In this document: in pieces, positions 44,311 through 56,440 of the stretch
Layout of the letters: each line of letters starts with the position of its first letter
Position numbering within the stretch: position 1 is the stretch's first letter
Assembly (NCBI GenBank): GCA_027924585.1
Contig: BSBM01000007.1
Location: 9,639,501 to 9,703,500 of the forward strand
Direction: 5' to 3'
DNA: 64,000 nt
Origin: Larix kaempferi
Lineage: Eukaryota > Streptophyta > Pinopsida > Pinales > Pinaceae
Made by a program: the position numbers and the translations under genes
Notes under the pieces: generated by a model
Told to the model about the DNA's origin: nothing
Seen by the model: the letters and a program-made list of their open reading frames with translations, nothing else
Databases searched by the model: none

Positions 44311-46174
44311 TGTTGGTTAAAATTAATGTTACTCAATTCACCTTCATTTAATTATCAACCGGAGAATCGTAAACTTTGAGCTGCTACACTATATGTGCAG
44401 GCAAGGCAGTTTTAATGCTCATGCTTACAAGAATGCTAGTCTACTTCAAACAAAGCAATGACATGAATAAAACTACTTCTATCCTAGATGATCTATACTA
44501 ATGACTCATGGGTCTATTCTAAAACAAAGGGAAATCAATTTACTGACTACCAAACTTAGCATAACATACAGCAATCTACAGCAATATGAAACTACAGTAA
44601 TTTCCAAAACAATACTAATCTGCCAGGGAAACACTAATCTACAGCAATATTCCAAAGTAATCTAAAATCTCTACAGCAATCTTATGCTAAAGTAACTATG
44701 GCTTACTTTTCAAAACAAACAACCTGCTAAGAAAAGAGTTCGCCTATCAAATGAGTATGCTCAGTCAGCTCCTATCTAATCAATAACAAACAGCACAACT
44801 TCAGCTCCTATCTAATCATCCACTCCAAAAGACTTATTTAACAAACCCTAGGTGCTCTATGAACTAAAGTCTTAAATCCTCTGCTAGCTTTACAAATACT
44901 ACAAATGTTGTTCACAACATAATAAAAGCACCCTACAGCTTTGCAAATTCGATGAACAAAAGGAGTTATAAACCAATCTTGTAACCATTCAATGATCTCT
45001 ATAATGCTGGCAGTGAAGACAATGTGAAAGCTCAATCTATTTATAATTCTTCAAAAAGTAAAGCTTGAATCGAACCATCACACGATTTATAAATACAATA
45101 ACTCCAAACAATAATCATAGCCATTAATACACAATCCACGCTGAAAACCAGAAAGGGGTGTTAAATAAAAACTGTTCCTGAATCTATTCAGCAAGCTAAA
45201 TCAATTGCAAATGACTACGAATCTGCAGACATGCATATGAGTAAAACCATCAACATCTATAGAACAGTATCAAAGGAAGAAAAACGTTATCCTCTATTGC
45301 AAAATACCAAAGGTTGGTGTTGAAGGGGGCCCTCCCTCAACGCCTTCCAGTTCTAAGTCAAAACCTTAAAAGAGATAAACGCTGGTTGTATTAATGAAAT
45401 GAAGTATTACAATCTTCTCCTCCTCGAGTATCCATCCTAAGGATTATTTATAGATGGATAGATGAACAAGATCCATCCCAGAATGCAGAGATCTGAGCAA
45501 CTACCCAGAAAACGGCCAACACCAAATCTGGCAAAACCATGTCTGTTCCGGAAAGGATTTCTCCACATTCATTGAGAAATTCTGAAAATTTCCCGCGGTT
45601 AGGGGTAAATGGGGCCATTTGTGAAGTGGGTTTCGAACCGTTTTGAAAAATTCCCAACCGTTTGTTCAGAAATTGATCCCGAAATTAGGGTCCTGATCAA
45701 GGACGGGAATGCCATTTTGCCAGATTGCTTAAGATCCATACACTGCTAAAAATGGAGGGTAACAGCTCCTTGAACGAAGGAAATCCATGAAGCAGCACCG
45801 GAATAAACTTCATAGGCATCTGGAAGGCGATGGAAGCTCAGGGTACGCCCAAAGTGTGGATCGAAGCCCCCAAATCTGCTGGTGCAGCCATCGTGAACCT
45901 GTTCTAGAGCGCCGAAAACCCTGCACAAAGAAATAACGAGCCATCAGGTTACCGGATATATATATGTGGAGATTTAAAAACCAATTTATGCATAAAACGA
46001 TATAAAGCAAGAAATAAACAACCAAAAGTCACTTACCAAACCTTTGTCCACGTTGGTCTTCATAAAAACATATCCATGCGCAAATAAACATTAATACAAC
46101 TAACTTATCATATGGTTTTATAAGTGTTATGCTACAAAGTGATGTGTTGGACAGCTAATAATAGGAGACCAACA
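44311..46174 (-). repeat. E6 5' LTR
   Basis: 1864 bp direct copy of 38351-40214. Confidence 0.94.
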
Positions 46175-46179
46175 CTTAT
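46175..46179. other. Target-site duplication of E6, right copy (CTTAT)
   Basis: Matches 38346-38350. E5 RT codons EESEWI continue to its right. Confidence 0.92.
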
Positions 46180-47973
46180 CCATTCAGATTCTTCAACATG
46201 CTTGATGATCCTTGCATCGAGCATCTTGTCGAGTTCTGTTTTAACTTGTTCTTTGTAACATGGATTCAGTCTATATGGATTCAGTTTATAGGTTTTGCTC
46301 TAGGTTTAAGAGGAATTCTCATCACTCCTAAGTCTCCTAGAATGCCTTTCATCTCTGTGAAATTTGTCGGGAATACTTCCTAATATTCATGTAATATAGC
46401 TGCGATCTCCGTAACTGTATCATCATCCCAGTAGTCTCTTATTGTTGCGAACTTCGGCTCTTCACTAGTACCGATGTTCACTTTCTTTGTTTTGACCGGT
46501 CCACTCATATCTGGAATCTTTAGTGGAGGTCCTTCTACTTTGCACATTCCTTCTAATTCAGGGATCTTTATATTGCGCAGGTCCTCCTCATCGTTGTCTT
46601 CCTTATCTTCATTTTTTTTCAGCTAAGTTATAACAGTCCATGACTTGCTCTACTTGTTCTGTCCAATCTAGTTGTAGACTCACAAGTACGTTGTTTGTTT
46701 CAAAAAACTCTTCTAATGTTATGTTTTCCTCCGTGCAATCTAGTGTAATAATCTTTTCCTTGATAAGCTGCAGCGCATCCTGGATAGTCGGATGGTCGTC
46801 TTGAAAGCTAAAGTCATTTTGGAAGCTCGCAGTAAGGACAGACCAATCTGTTGTTCCTCTACGCAACTCCTCCTCCAGGTACCATTTCTTTGGAATAGGT
46901 TTGTCCAACATATGCACAAAAAGATGTACCCATTCTGTCTATGGTATTTATTCCCACGCTTTTGCACAGGCTGCAATATGATCCTTTGTATCCTTCTGGC
47001 CATTATATTTCTCGAATGGTAGTGTAACCTTATGAGCGAATCTGATCTGTAGTTTGATTCTGCACTGGTCCCAAGTTGTCAATGTCTTTTTATGCGTAGC
47101 CCACCATCTGGAAGGTGTCTCGCAGAGTGACATATCTAATGTTGAGACGCGATGTTCATCTGCAACTACTGCAGTGTATTCTTTGATAAATGAATAGACG
47201 TTAGCTTTACCATCATAAGTGGGGATTGGACTTACTTGCTTTCCAATCCAACGAAGTGACTTTGTAATTGTCGCGCATCTCCTGGCAGATACTTCATGCA
47301 TTCTATGTTGCCAGTTTTCTAATCCTGCCTCGGAGTCTGAGATGCAAGAACTGTCGCAGTGCCAGCTGAGCGTTCCATCCACAGTAGGATGAGTATAATC
47401 CGCAGCATTTGTTGTCATTTTATAGATACGGTCAAGGTCTTGAGCTCGATACTCTTCTTGAATAGGTTCAACATATTGCTCCCCCTGTGAAGGATCCAAT
47501 GGTGCGATGACCTTTATGTCATTGCCTTCAAATATCATTTTCATTGTCTTTAGATTGATGACGTTGGAGTTTGTCATTGCCCAATCGATGCCCAGCAGTG
47601 CTGGATAAGTATTTCTATCATCCACAATTTCAATTACTTCGAAGTCTGCATAACTTCGCACTCCGTCAGTGTCGACAATGGTCTTGGTTAACCTTCCCAA
47701 TGGTATAACTATGCCTTGATTAGCCATTTTTAACTGTATAGGTGACCACTGTAGCTTTGGTTTCCCCATCGCTTGCCATGTCTACTTGGTCAAGACATTC
47801 ACTTCAGATCCGAGATCAAGAATGATCTCATCCATCTCGTAGTCTCCTATCTGTGCAGTGAACCGCATTTCCCTATCGGTTCTTTTGGGACTCCGAATGT
47901 TATGTACTGCGCCATGTGCTATTCCTTTCTTACTGCATGATTCATACTGATTTATCCATTTTTCAAATTCCAT
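46180..47973 (-). pseudogene. E5 protease, second Gag-like domain and RT start
   Basis: From high to low coordinates: aspartic protease with DLGSEVNVLT (about 47817) and the core ending YPALLGIDWA, then a His/Cys-poor linker. Next is a Gag-like domain (PTYDGKANVYSFIKEY, RWWATHKKTLTTWDQCR) at about 47240-46600, with the continuation WYLEEELRRGTTDW. Last are the lead-in to RT (MLDARIIKHVEESEW) and the E6 site. It matches E7 57964-56400 domain for domain. Stops occur near 47780 and 46930 and the frame shifts between pieces. The Gag-like domain between protease and RT is unusual. Confidence 0.8.
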
Positions 47974-47989
47974 AAGAGTGTCTTTGTTT

Positions 47990-48912
47990 TTTAATAACTT
48001 GATGCACCTGTGTAGAAACTACGCAACATAAATAGATGTATCTGGTGGTGATCTGGTGCAGCGAGCGTTTGATCATATGCCAGTGGCATATCTTCTATTT
48101 GCAGTTCTTCACTACGCAACGGGATCCTTGGTGAAGTAGGTGGTGGTTGTTTAAACATGTCTTGCGCTTCTTTAAATATTTCTTTATTTTTCTGTAAGTT
48201 CAATGGAGGTGCTTTCCCAGGAGCTTTTCTAATTCCTACTATTTCTCTAGGATTCTTTTTAGGATCAAGTGTTCTAGAAGTTGAGGCTTCTGCGCTTTTG
48301 TCTTTTCCCGTATCAGCACCACTTCATGTTACTGCATTGACACTCTAACCTGTAGGTCTTCTCTCTGATGCGATCAACTAGATGTTAGGGTTCGGTGTTT
48401 TTGTTCTTCTCCGCTTCTGCATTTCTACCTCAAGCACGAGGCAATCTTCAATTACATGATCAAACGATTTACAGTAATTGCATGTGGTGCATGGATTAGT
48501 ATTCTCTAGATACATGACCTGGTTGGCCACAGTTATAGCATATTACCTGGCCTCATCCTCTTCCTTGAGCTTGGCCAATATTTCTTCCTCTCCCGCGATA
48601 TCGACCACCGCGGCCTCTATATCCTCCCTTATCATAGTGGGTGTTCTCTGGCTTTGGCTGATTTTCCTTTTGGACGAGGTACATTCCAGCACCTCATATT
48701 GCTTCCATATCTTGCTTTCTTTCATTCACCAACTCATAAGTGCGACAGTTAGACTCATCATGTCCAATTGATTTACAGAAATTACAGTATAAGTTTTTAG
48801 ATGTTTTGACATATTTATGTATGAGGTAACAATCCTTAGGCCGGTGTCATCTAGTTCTACAAATTTCACACCATGGCGCCTGATTCTGATTCATATTTAT
48901 TGGGTTTGGTGC
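47990..48912 (-). pseudogene. E5 Gag, C-terminal part
   Basis: Holds zinc knuckles WCEIC...HRPKDC, where a TGA replaces the residue before His, and CNFCKSIGHDESNC, plus an Arg/Gly-rich stretch like that of E7 and a broken further knuckle. It is separated from its N-terminal half (62251-63819) by E7, which inserted between knuckle 1 and knuckle 2. Several stops and frame changes are present. Confidence 0.78.
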
Positions 48913-48917
48913 GCCAC
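48913..48917. other. Target-site duplication of E7, left copy (GCCAC)
   Basis: Repeated at 62246-62250. Joining the flanks across E7 gives continuous E5 gag sequence. Confidence 0.93.
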
Positions 48918-50417
48918 TGTTGGCTGCTTTTTGGACAAACCCGGGTTTTAATGAAGCGCAGCAACAAAACCCCTTGGCGCACTGGCCCTCTCAGCAACAA
49001 ACTGCGCAGCAGCTCGAGGTCTCACCCGAAGTGGCTATGGGGGGGCTAAGGAATCAGATTTCCTTAACCTAGGCGACACGGAGACTACTCTTTCCTCCTT
49101 GACGATTCCTCTACGGGGAATGTCTGACCCCTCTTCAAACTTATGAGCGCAACAGCTCTCAAGCTCCTGCTCAGCAGCTTATCTGCGCGGTACGTCCACT
49201 CCTGCGCTAGGACCAATTATCCTCTGCGCCGATATTCTCGGTGTCGTTTCGCTAGCACGCCTGTGCAGCAACACGATCTCCTATCGCTGCGGCGACGTTA
49301 TCTTACCGATTCCTTCGACCCTTAACGATTATAGTCCCCAAGGAAGCTCCAAGAACTTACTCAACACACATAAAGACAATGCAATATTCCTGTATATGCT
49401 GTTAGTAAACTAAAACAGGCAATCACTTCAATCATAACATCACAACAACGAGAAATATGAAGTCTGCCTCCACGGGGAAAACCACGTCCACGGGAGTATC
49501 TTATATTAACCAGAAAGTGATAGATTTATACACTATGCTGCGCACACAGCTGCAGCCTTAGATCTTTCCAGGAAACTCCACGCACACAGCTGGGAGCCCT
49601 TCTCTCGATCTAGTCTCTTCCTCTTCAGAGATTACAATAGTTCAGACATCGACTCCGACTGTCTGCAACTCAAGGATTAGCTTCGCTGCTAACCAGCTCT
49701 AACTCCTGTTTTCTAGCAACATGGTAGAAAACAATCGACAAGATTGTAACAGAGGATGATCAACTCGATCAATCCTTCTTACATCTAGTATCTACTATCT
49801 TAGCTAGCTCACTCACAGGCTTAGCTAACTGACTTACTAATTAACCAGCTCACTAACTAGCTAGCTAACCTCTACCCTTTACAATTATACCTATATATAG
49901 GTGGCCATGGCGGTCGCACCTTTACAAAACTGTGGGCCTTTCCCAGCAGTAATCCCCAAAAACCCTAACCAGACATGGCTAGGTGTACTGTAGGCGCCGC
50001 TTACAGTCATGTCGCCGCTTCCTGCAGGCTCCATGATTTTCGGCGCAGCTTACGGGTATGGGTGCCTTGTCCTTCGCCTTTAATGCTTTGGTCCGTTGCT
50101 CCTCCTTGGTCCGAGCAACCATAACTTCTGTATTCAGCCTTAATGAGGGTAGCTGAGCCCTCTACTCCATTGCTTCATTCATTGTGGTAGTTGGGCTTTC
50201 CACTCAGCTACCTTCATTCTCTTCTGACGTGCGCGCGAGCTCCATGATTTCCGGTCCGTAATCTACGCTGAGATTATCCATCTGGCATCATACTGCGCAC
50301 CGTCTGCTTCTGTCCCAAAATTGGCGCTTATTCAAAATTTAGCACTTTCTCTTCCATACTTGTGCTTTTTCCTCAAAATTCACAGCTTTTACCATAGCTG
50401 CGGCCTTGGCTCCAACA
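48918..50417 (-). repeat. E7 3' LTR
   Basis: 1500 bp, plus-strand TGTTGGCTGC to GGCTCCAACA. It includes a TATATATA at 49892-49899 and a block rich in TAGCTAGC palindromes at about 49795-49875. Confidence 0.94.
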
Positions 50418-50433
50418 GGCCCCTAACACTTAC
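50418..50433 (-). other. E7 polypurine-like tract
   Basis: GTAAGTGTTAGGGGCC on the minus strand, next to the 3' LTR, identical to E5. Confidence 0.65.
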
Positions 50434-50471
50434 TTGTGGCTCGCCCTCGAGCCACTCGTACTAGCGGGTGG

Positions 50472-53258
50472 TCACTTTACTTGCGCATCTGCTTCTGCTT
50501 GGGTCTCCGCGAATGTTTTCTTCCATTGCGCAATAGCGGAGTCCAATTCATCGACACACTCCAGAGCTGTCTGCACCGTTTCTGCAGTGGCTTCTTCTTT
50601 AGTTATGGCATCAATCACCTGTTGAGATTCAGCAACTTCTTTGATTTTTTCCTCGACTTGGGCAACGATGTCAGCATATTCATCCATAAATGGCTGAATG
50701 CTGTTGGTGAGCTTCTCGTCTTCAGTTCTGAGCTTGTGCAGTTGCTGTTTCATTCTGCGCACTTCACTCATTTTCTTCATTTTTGCTAAGCCTGCTAAGG
50801 TCTTAGCTTCTTCAGTCAGAACAGTTAGGGACTGTTCTGCGGCTTGCACCTGTTCCAAAAGACCAACTTTAAAAGGGAGCTTCTCAAGCTCCGTCCAAGC
50901 TTCCATAGCTTGGTTCATCAGGTTCTCGGCTTCCTATATTTTGTCTTTCATTTGTGTGGAAGCTCTGCTCAGCGCTTCAAATTGTTCCTGCGCATCATCT
51001 GTAAACTACGCAGCAACACGAGCTTCCAGCTCGGCGATCTGGGTTCTATGGCCCTTAGCCATAGCAACTATTTCGTGCTCCAGGGTTTTCACCCTTCCTC
51101 CAATAATTTGAACTTTCTCAACCAGAGGGAGGTCTGGTTGAATCTCGCAAGCCGGCAACTCCTGGGCAATCTCATCCACTGCGTTTCTTATGCCAATGTC
51201 TTGCGCCTCATAAAGTGCGAGCTTCTCGAAGATATTCTTATGGCTTTCCTTCAGCTCTATCTCCTGCGATTGCAGTCGTTGATTTTCCTGGAAGGTAGAG
51301 AGCTCTCTAGCTCTCAACTCAACAGAAACTTTCTCATGTACTAGCTGTAGAGTCTCTATAGGAATTAGGGACAAATTTATTTCAACGGGCCCAACTGCGC
51401 TTACCTGTAGTGCAGCTAGAGGATCCGGAAGTGTCATGCTTGTAGGCGGGATGTGCACGACAGTGTGCCTTTATGCGAGTTCTTCAACTCGCTCAGTATT
51501 TGTGGTTACTTGTGGCGCCTGCGAAGTAGATGCTGGCGCATGGGTCTACGCAATCCTTCCTGCGAGACCCTTTAATTCCACAAACTGCAGGTCTAGAGCA
51601 CTTCTGATGTGAGCATGCGTGGTCCGCAGCTCGCGAAATTGCTCTTTCAAATACTGGTCGATCCCCGAGGGAATGGCCTCAGAGGGATGCGACACCTTTT
51701 GTTTCTTGGTTGCTGGTTCTGTCGAGCCTTCATCACTTCTTTGCTCGGGGGCTTCCTTGCCCTTATCCTTCTTTTGCGCAGCGGCGGGTGGCATCGCGGA
51801 TGCGATGTTGGCGGCTTCCCTCCATTCATCCGACCAAGATTTGATAGTTTCTTCGACATCTTCGGTGGTCATCCTGTAAAGGCCTACGGCCCATTCCTCT
51901 TGAATGCCGCAGGGACGGAGGTAGATTTGATGTAAGTCAGCAGTAAAGGCCAACTTTCCGTCATATATTTTCGCTGTCTCCTCACTCAGCCTTGGCATTT
52001 CCTGAATGGTATCTCTGAGGAGATAGTAGTATTCACAAAATACAGCACGGTTCATCTTGCGCTTTGCGGGATTGGTAGACTCCCAAAGGTTAACATAACG
52101 GATTCCGGCAGGCTCTCCTGCACGGCGCGGGAGGAACTAAGTGTTCGGGGGCTCCTTCCACCCGACGAGAGCACATAAAATTAAAAGCCAAGAAAAATGG
52201 AACAACTGACCGGGGTTATCTTGGATGTTCCGGCAGTCTTCCAAAAAAGAATTGAGGAGGAAGAGGGACTAGTTGTACTGTTCTCCCTCCGCAGCTGCGA
52301 TGGCGAGTTCCATGACAGCTCTAGTAACTTCCTTCGGTCTGCACTTTGTGAGAAGTCTGCCTGCGAGCAGACTTCCTGTAAATCTAAGTGCTTCGTCTTC
52401 TACTATAGTGAGGTCATAAGCCCGACCTCCTCTTGTAAGGTTGTATTTCTGCACTAGCTCTGCAACCAGTTTTCTATCCTTGTCTTTTCCCACAAAATGA
52501 ATATTGGGATCCTTACCAACCTTAGATAGGCCGGTAATACGGTGAATCAAATCGACATTTAAATTGATTGGCCTCCCCAGCCAAAGGTAACCTCCATGAA
52601 CGCAGGATAGCAGTGTCTTAACAACTGCGTTCACTTCATTGCTACGCCCAAAATGCGGTAGCTTTAACAAGTTCAGGAGTCCAGGTCGCTCAAGATTTGC
52701 TGCAAATCCCTTCGGGATGAATTCGTCAACCTTTCTGGTGGGATTATGCACTACCGTCAGATATCGATCTAGCGCGAACTGAGGATATGTTTTATAGTCT
52801 CCCAGGTTGAAATCAGAGAACTTGACCAGTGGTAGGTGTCCGAGCAAGGATCCTTCTAGTCACACGCCAGCCGGTAGTGGAGGTAACGGAAGCGGATACT
52901 TTGCATTCTTCGAAATATGCACCTCTGGTGCATCGTCTGGACGCGGCGGAATATAATTCACCATAGTGGCCAACGGCTCTGGAACGGGCTCTTCTGGCTG
53001 TGGCTGAGACGCTCTTATGGCCGGAGATTGTCTGGGATCATGAGAACCAGGGTGTACATAAGTCGAGGCTGTCACAGGGGTAGTCATGCCGAAATCCAGG
53101 CCTCGGCGCAGGAATTGACGAACAACTTCTTCAGTCGACAGGTTCTCCGTCGTGAACGAGTATAGGTAACAAGAACTTGGACAGAAACAGCGGAACAGCG
53201 TGGGATATGAATACTGACAACAAAGGAAGCACTCTGCACAACTCGGCTCTGAAAACAA
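50472..53258 (-). pseudogene. E7 ORF3: extra protein downstream of integrase
   Basis: Five open pieces (53258-52860, 52847-52269, 52055-51546, 51458-51006, 50918-50472) lie in one and the same frame, so this was a single protein of about 900 residues now cut by at least four stops. Order: a short EEVVRQFLRRGL segment and Pro-rich linker; a globular domain with GYLWLGRPINLNVDLIHRIT (residues ~87-106 of the second piece); an acidic and basic linker with PATKKQKV, a possible nuclear signal; and about 350 residues of charged heptad-like sequence, a likely coiled coil. It starts about 650 bp after integrase. E5 has the same protein. It is not an envelope: I see no signal peptide or membrane span. 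Role unknown. Confidence 0.7.
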
Positions 53259-53905
53259 TGGCTTAGATTCTCAAACAAGACTATGCAGCTCGAGGAAAGT
53301 AACCCGAAAATATACAAGTGTGGGGTATTTATAGCCAAAGGTGATAGTAATTGCGGCCAAGTGGGGCTACTAGCTATAGGTGGCTCTGCATGATTTGACA
53401 ATCGTTCTATCCCCCTCGCCTCCGTGGTGCATTTATTGTGATGGACGGACTCTGACAGCCTTCCGGGAGAAGCTAAAGCTTCCGGCACATGAGTTAAATG
53501 CAAATCTTACGGAGATCAAGCCGAATCTGTCAGAGCGGCTACACTTAAATGGCGGGCTTATCCTTCATTTATCCTCAAACGCGGCTACATAACTGCTGTT
53601 ATTCAAATTTTTCGGCGGGTCATTTCAACTTAGGTAACTGTGCCTATAGGGGTCCACAACAAGAACTTCTTCAAGCGGCAAATTATCACAGGGAACTCCG
53701 CAAGAGCGACAGTTCAACATCCCGGGGAAAAACTTCGTCAGAGCGCAAAATAAGGTCGCTTCTTACAACTTTTACTAATATGCGCGGATGGTTCAAGGGA
53801 CTGCGCGGGAAGCCAGAGACTGAGGGTCTCGCGACTTCCGTGTAGACTGATAATGTGATGCCTCTTTCAACTACACTGGACATCTGCATTTCTTTGAGCA
53901 GCTAT
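53259..53905 (-). other. E7 spacer between integrase and ORF3
   Basis: About 650 bp without a convincing gene, GC-richer than the surroundings. E5 has a similar ~600 bp spacer (35263-35858). It may hold a promoter or splice acceptor for ORF3; no clear element is visible. Confidence 0.45.
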
Positions 53906-55114
53906 TTAAGTCGACAGGGTGGAGTGGCTGTCGCGGTAAAGCTTGAGCCGACTCCCGTTGATCTTTGTAGGCAGTACTTCTCCATTCAGCTTCGCAAGCT
54001 GAACTGCTCCTCCTTCTGTAATTTTTATCACCTGAAAAGGGCCTAACCAGTGTACGCGAAACTTGCCTGGAAACTTGATGAATTTACTATCATAGAGGAG
54101 TACCAAGTCTCGTTCCTGAAAGACTTTATTCTTAATATGCCTGTCATGCCAAGCTTTCTGTCTTGCCTTCTGTACCTGTTGATGGAATCTGGCTAAGAGT
54201 CTGTCTTCTTCTACGGCAAGCAATTGTGAAAGTCTTTCACTCATGGTATCCGTATCTGTCATTTCTGCAATTTGCGCAATTCTGAGACTGGGAATAATGT
54301 ATTCCATAGGCATAACTGCTTCTTGTCCATATACCAAACTGAAAGGTGTGTGGCTTGTTAATTTCTTGCATGTGGTTCTGTAAGCCCATAATACAGCTGT
54401 AACTCTAAGGTCCCAATCATCTCTTTGTTGATTACAGATCTTCGTTAGGGCATTCTCGAGAATTTTATTGAATGCCTCCACCGTGCCATTAGCTTGAGGG
54501 TGGTAGGGTGTACTCTTATGGTGACTAATTTGGAATTCCTCAGTAAGGGCTTCTATAGTCTCATTGAGGAAATGTGTACCTTGATCACTCATTAGAATCA
54601 GTGGACATCCAAATCTAGTGATAATATTCTCAAAGATGAACTGCGCAGCCGTGGCAGCGTCGCAGTTCTTCACTGGCTTAGCCTCAGCCCATCGAGTGAG
54701 GTATTCAGTAGCTGTAATGATGTATCTTGCACCGGTTCTCTTTCCTGGTGGGTTGATAGGACCTACAAAATCAATGGCCCATTTATCAAAAGCACGCAGT
54801 GTTATCTGTGGTCTTAGCGGCATCTCATCTCTTCTTAAAGTTTTTCCTATTCGCTGGCACACATCGCAACATTTGCAGAATTCCTTAGTATCCTTATGCA
54901 ATGTCGGCCACCAAAGACCTGCAGCTAAGATCTTCTGAGCAGTCGATTTTCCTGCGAAATGGCCTCCTGCGGTGCCTGAGTGCGCTTCTGCGATGATAGG
55001 GTTCTTTTCATGTGGTAAAATACATCTGTGCAAGACTTCATCGGGGCCCAACTTATAAAGCTGGCCTGCTATCAAAGTGAAGTCTGCGTCTTTGACGACA
55101 AGTTGTTTCTTCTG
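53906..55114 (-). pseudogene. E7 integrase (one upstream stop)
   Basis: Open for 389 codons (55075-53906), the best preserved domain in the window. The zinc site is His in [12 protein letters not shown] with CDVC. The DDE residues are Asp in [11 protein letters not shown], Asp in LMSDQGTHF and Glu in [10 protein letters not shown]. The C-terminal part has LGPFQVIKI and ends [11 protein letters not shown], with no chromodomain. It continues the pol frame, separated only by TAG at 55115-55117, where E5 has a Gln codon. The protein would join element cDNA to host DNA. Confidence 0.92.
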
Positions 55115-56440
55115 CTAGATGGTAAACTCAACTGGCGCTTGTCCGGTGGTGAGAAACTCAAGGATATCAGAATAATATTCATCTGCTGCTTGAACAAAAA
55201 ATAGCTGTGCATCAGGCAGATTGTCCTCCAGATTTGTAGGTTCTTCTCCTGACTCGATCCTAGATAAATGGTCAGGTCCTGCATTCAATCTACCTGGCTT
55301 TACAATAACCTCAAAATCATATTCTTGAAAGAGCAGTAGCCATCTGCAAATTCTTCCCCCTAACACTAGCTTATTGACCAAGTATTTCAAAGCAGAATGG
55401 TCAGTATACATTTTAAAATGTGCGCCCAGTAAGTAGTGTCTGAACTTATGTAGGGCGTACACCATAGCTAGTCCTTCTCTCTCTGTAGTAGTGTAGTTCT
55501 TCTCGGCTGTGGACAACTTCCGGCTAGAGTAAGCAATGGGGTGATCGATACCTCCTTCTCCCGGTTGTGTAAGTACGACCCCCAATGCTATGGAAGAAGC
55601 ATCAACATGAACATGAAAAGGTTTATTCCAGTCTGGGAAAACTAGAATTGGCGCACTGATCATCTTGTCTTTAAGTGTGTCCAAGCTCTGTTGGCATTCT
55701 TCTGTCCATTGGAATTTCGAGTCCTTTTTCAGCAATCTTTCCATAGGTGCTGTGATCTTTGCATAACCTTTGATAAATTTTCTGTAGTATCCTGTATGTC
55801 CCAATGTAGTGCACAATTGCTTGACTGAGTTGGGTGCAGGTAAATTAGCAATGATGGCAACCTTCGCAGGATCCATCAGGAGTCCTTGTCTGCATACAAT
55901 GTGACCCAACAAAATACCAAAAGGAGCACAGAAGATACATTTTTTCAAGTTAAGGGAAATCTGGTGCTGTCTACATTTTTCTAACATCATTCACAGGTTC
56001 CCCATATGGTTCTTTAGTAAGCCAAACACAGTCCAATCATCAAAATAGACTTCTAAAAACTTATGGATGAATTCTTTAAAAACAGCAACAACGACTCTAG
56101 AGAAGATAGCAGGAGCGTTTTTAATACCAAAGGGCATTACCGTATACTGGAATGATCCCCATTCAGTCGCAAAAGTAGTCTTATGGCGGTCGTTTGGATG
56201 GATTCTGATCTGATGGTATCCCGAAAATCCATCAGTGAAGGAGTAAGCCTCTTGTCCTCCAACATTATCAAGCACTTCATCTGTAAAGGGAGTAGGAAAT
56301 GGATCATGCGCTGATGCGTCATTGAGTTTGCGCAAGTCCACGCAAATTCTTATTTCACCTTTTGTCTTCTTCTCTTGTACAACCATAGGGATAATCCAAT
56401 CGCTTTCTTCTACTGGCTCAATAATACCTGCTACGAGCAT
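55115..56440 (-). pseudogene. E7 reverse transcriptase and RNase H
   Basis: RT: ICVDLRKLNDASAHDPFPTP, SFTDGFSGYHQIRI, VMPFGIKNAPAIFSR and the catalytic EVYFDDWTVFG (near 56035). A TGA at 55991-55993 splits it just before MMLEKCRQ, then GHIVCRQG and the thumb TTLGHTGYYRKFIKGYAK follow. RNase H: Asp in HVHVDASSIALGVVL, Glu in TTTEREGLAMVYAL, Asp in KMYTDHSALKYL, Asp in GPDHLSRI, so all catalytic acids are present. It ends in a ~60-residue linker before integrase. The frame is shared with protease and integrase, as in a single polyprotein. Confidence 0.92.

Larger units (their letters stand above)
38351..46174 (-). mobile_element. E6: young non-autonomous LTR element (LARD-like)
   Basis: 7824 bp with two 1864 bp LTRs, TG/CA ends and a CTTAT duplication, inserted in E5 RT. 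The minus-strand primer site TGGCGCCGTTGCCGGGG and a GGTTGGGGGAGA tract fix the orientation. The 4096 bp internal region has no gag or pol I can recognise, only one 174-codon frame and gene-like scraps. In reading through the two LTRs I noticed just two base differences (near 39640/45590 and 39963/45923), so the insertion is very recent. It must use proteins made by another element. Confidence 0.93.

Noticed and set aside
49143-49325. 60-codon frame in the E7 LTR, also at 60971-61153, with an Arg-rich sequence.
   Set aside because: It lies inside an LTR on the strand opposite to the element, near its terminus, and the two copies are simply the two LTRs.
50472-53258. Reading ORF3 of E7 as a retroviral-type envelope.
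   Set aside because: No signal peptide, membrane segment or glycosylation-rich surface domain is visible; the composition is soluble and coiled-coil-like.
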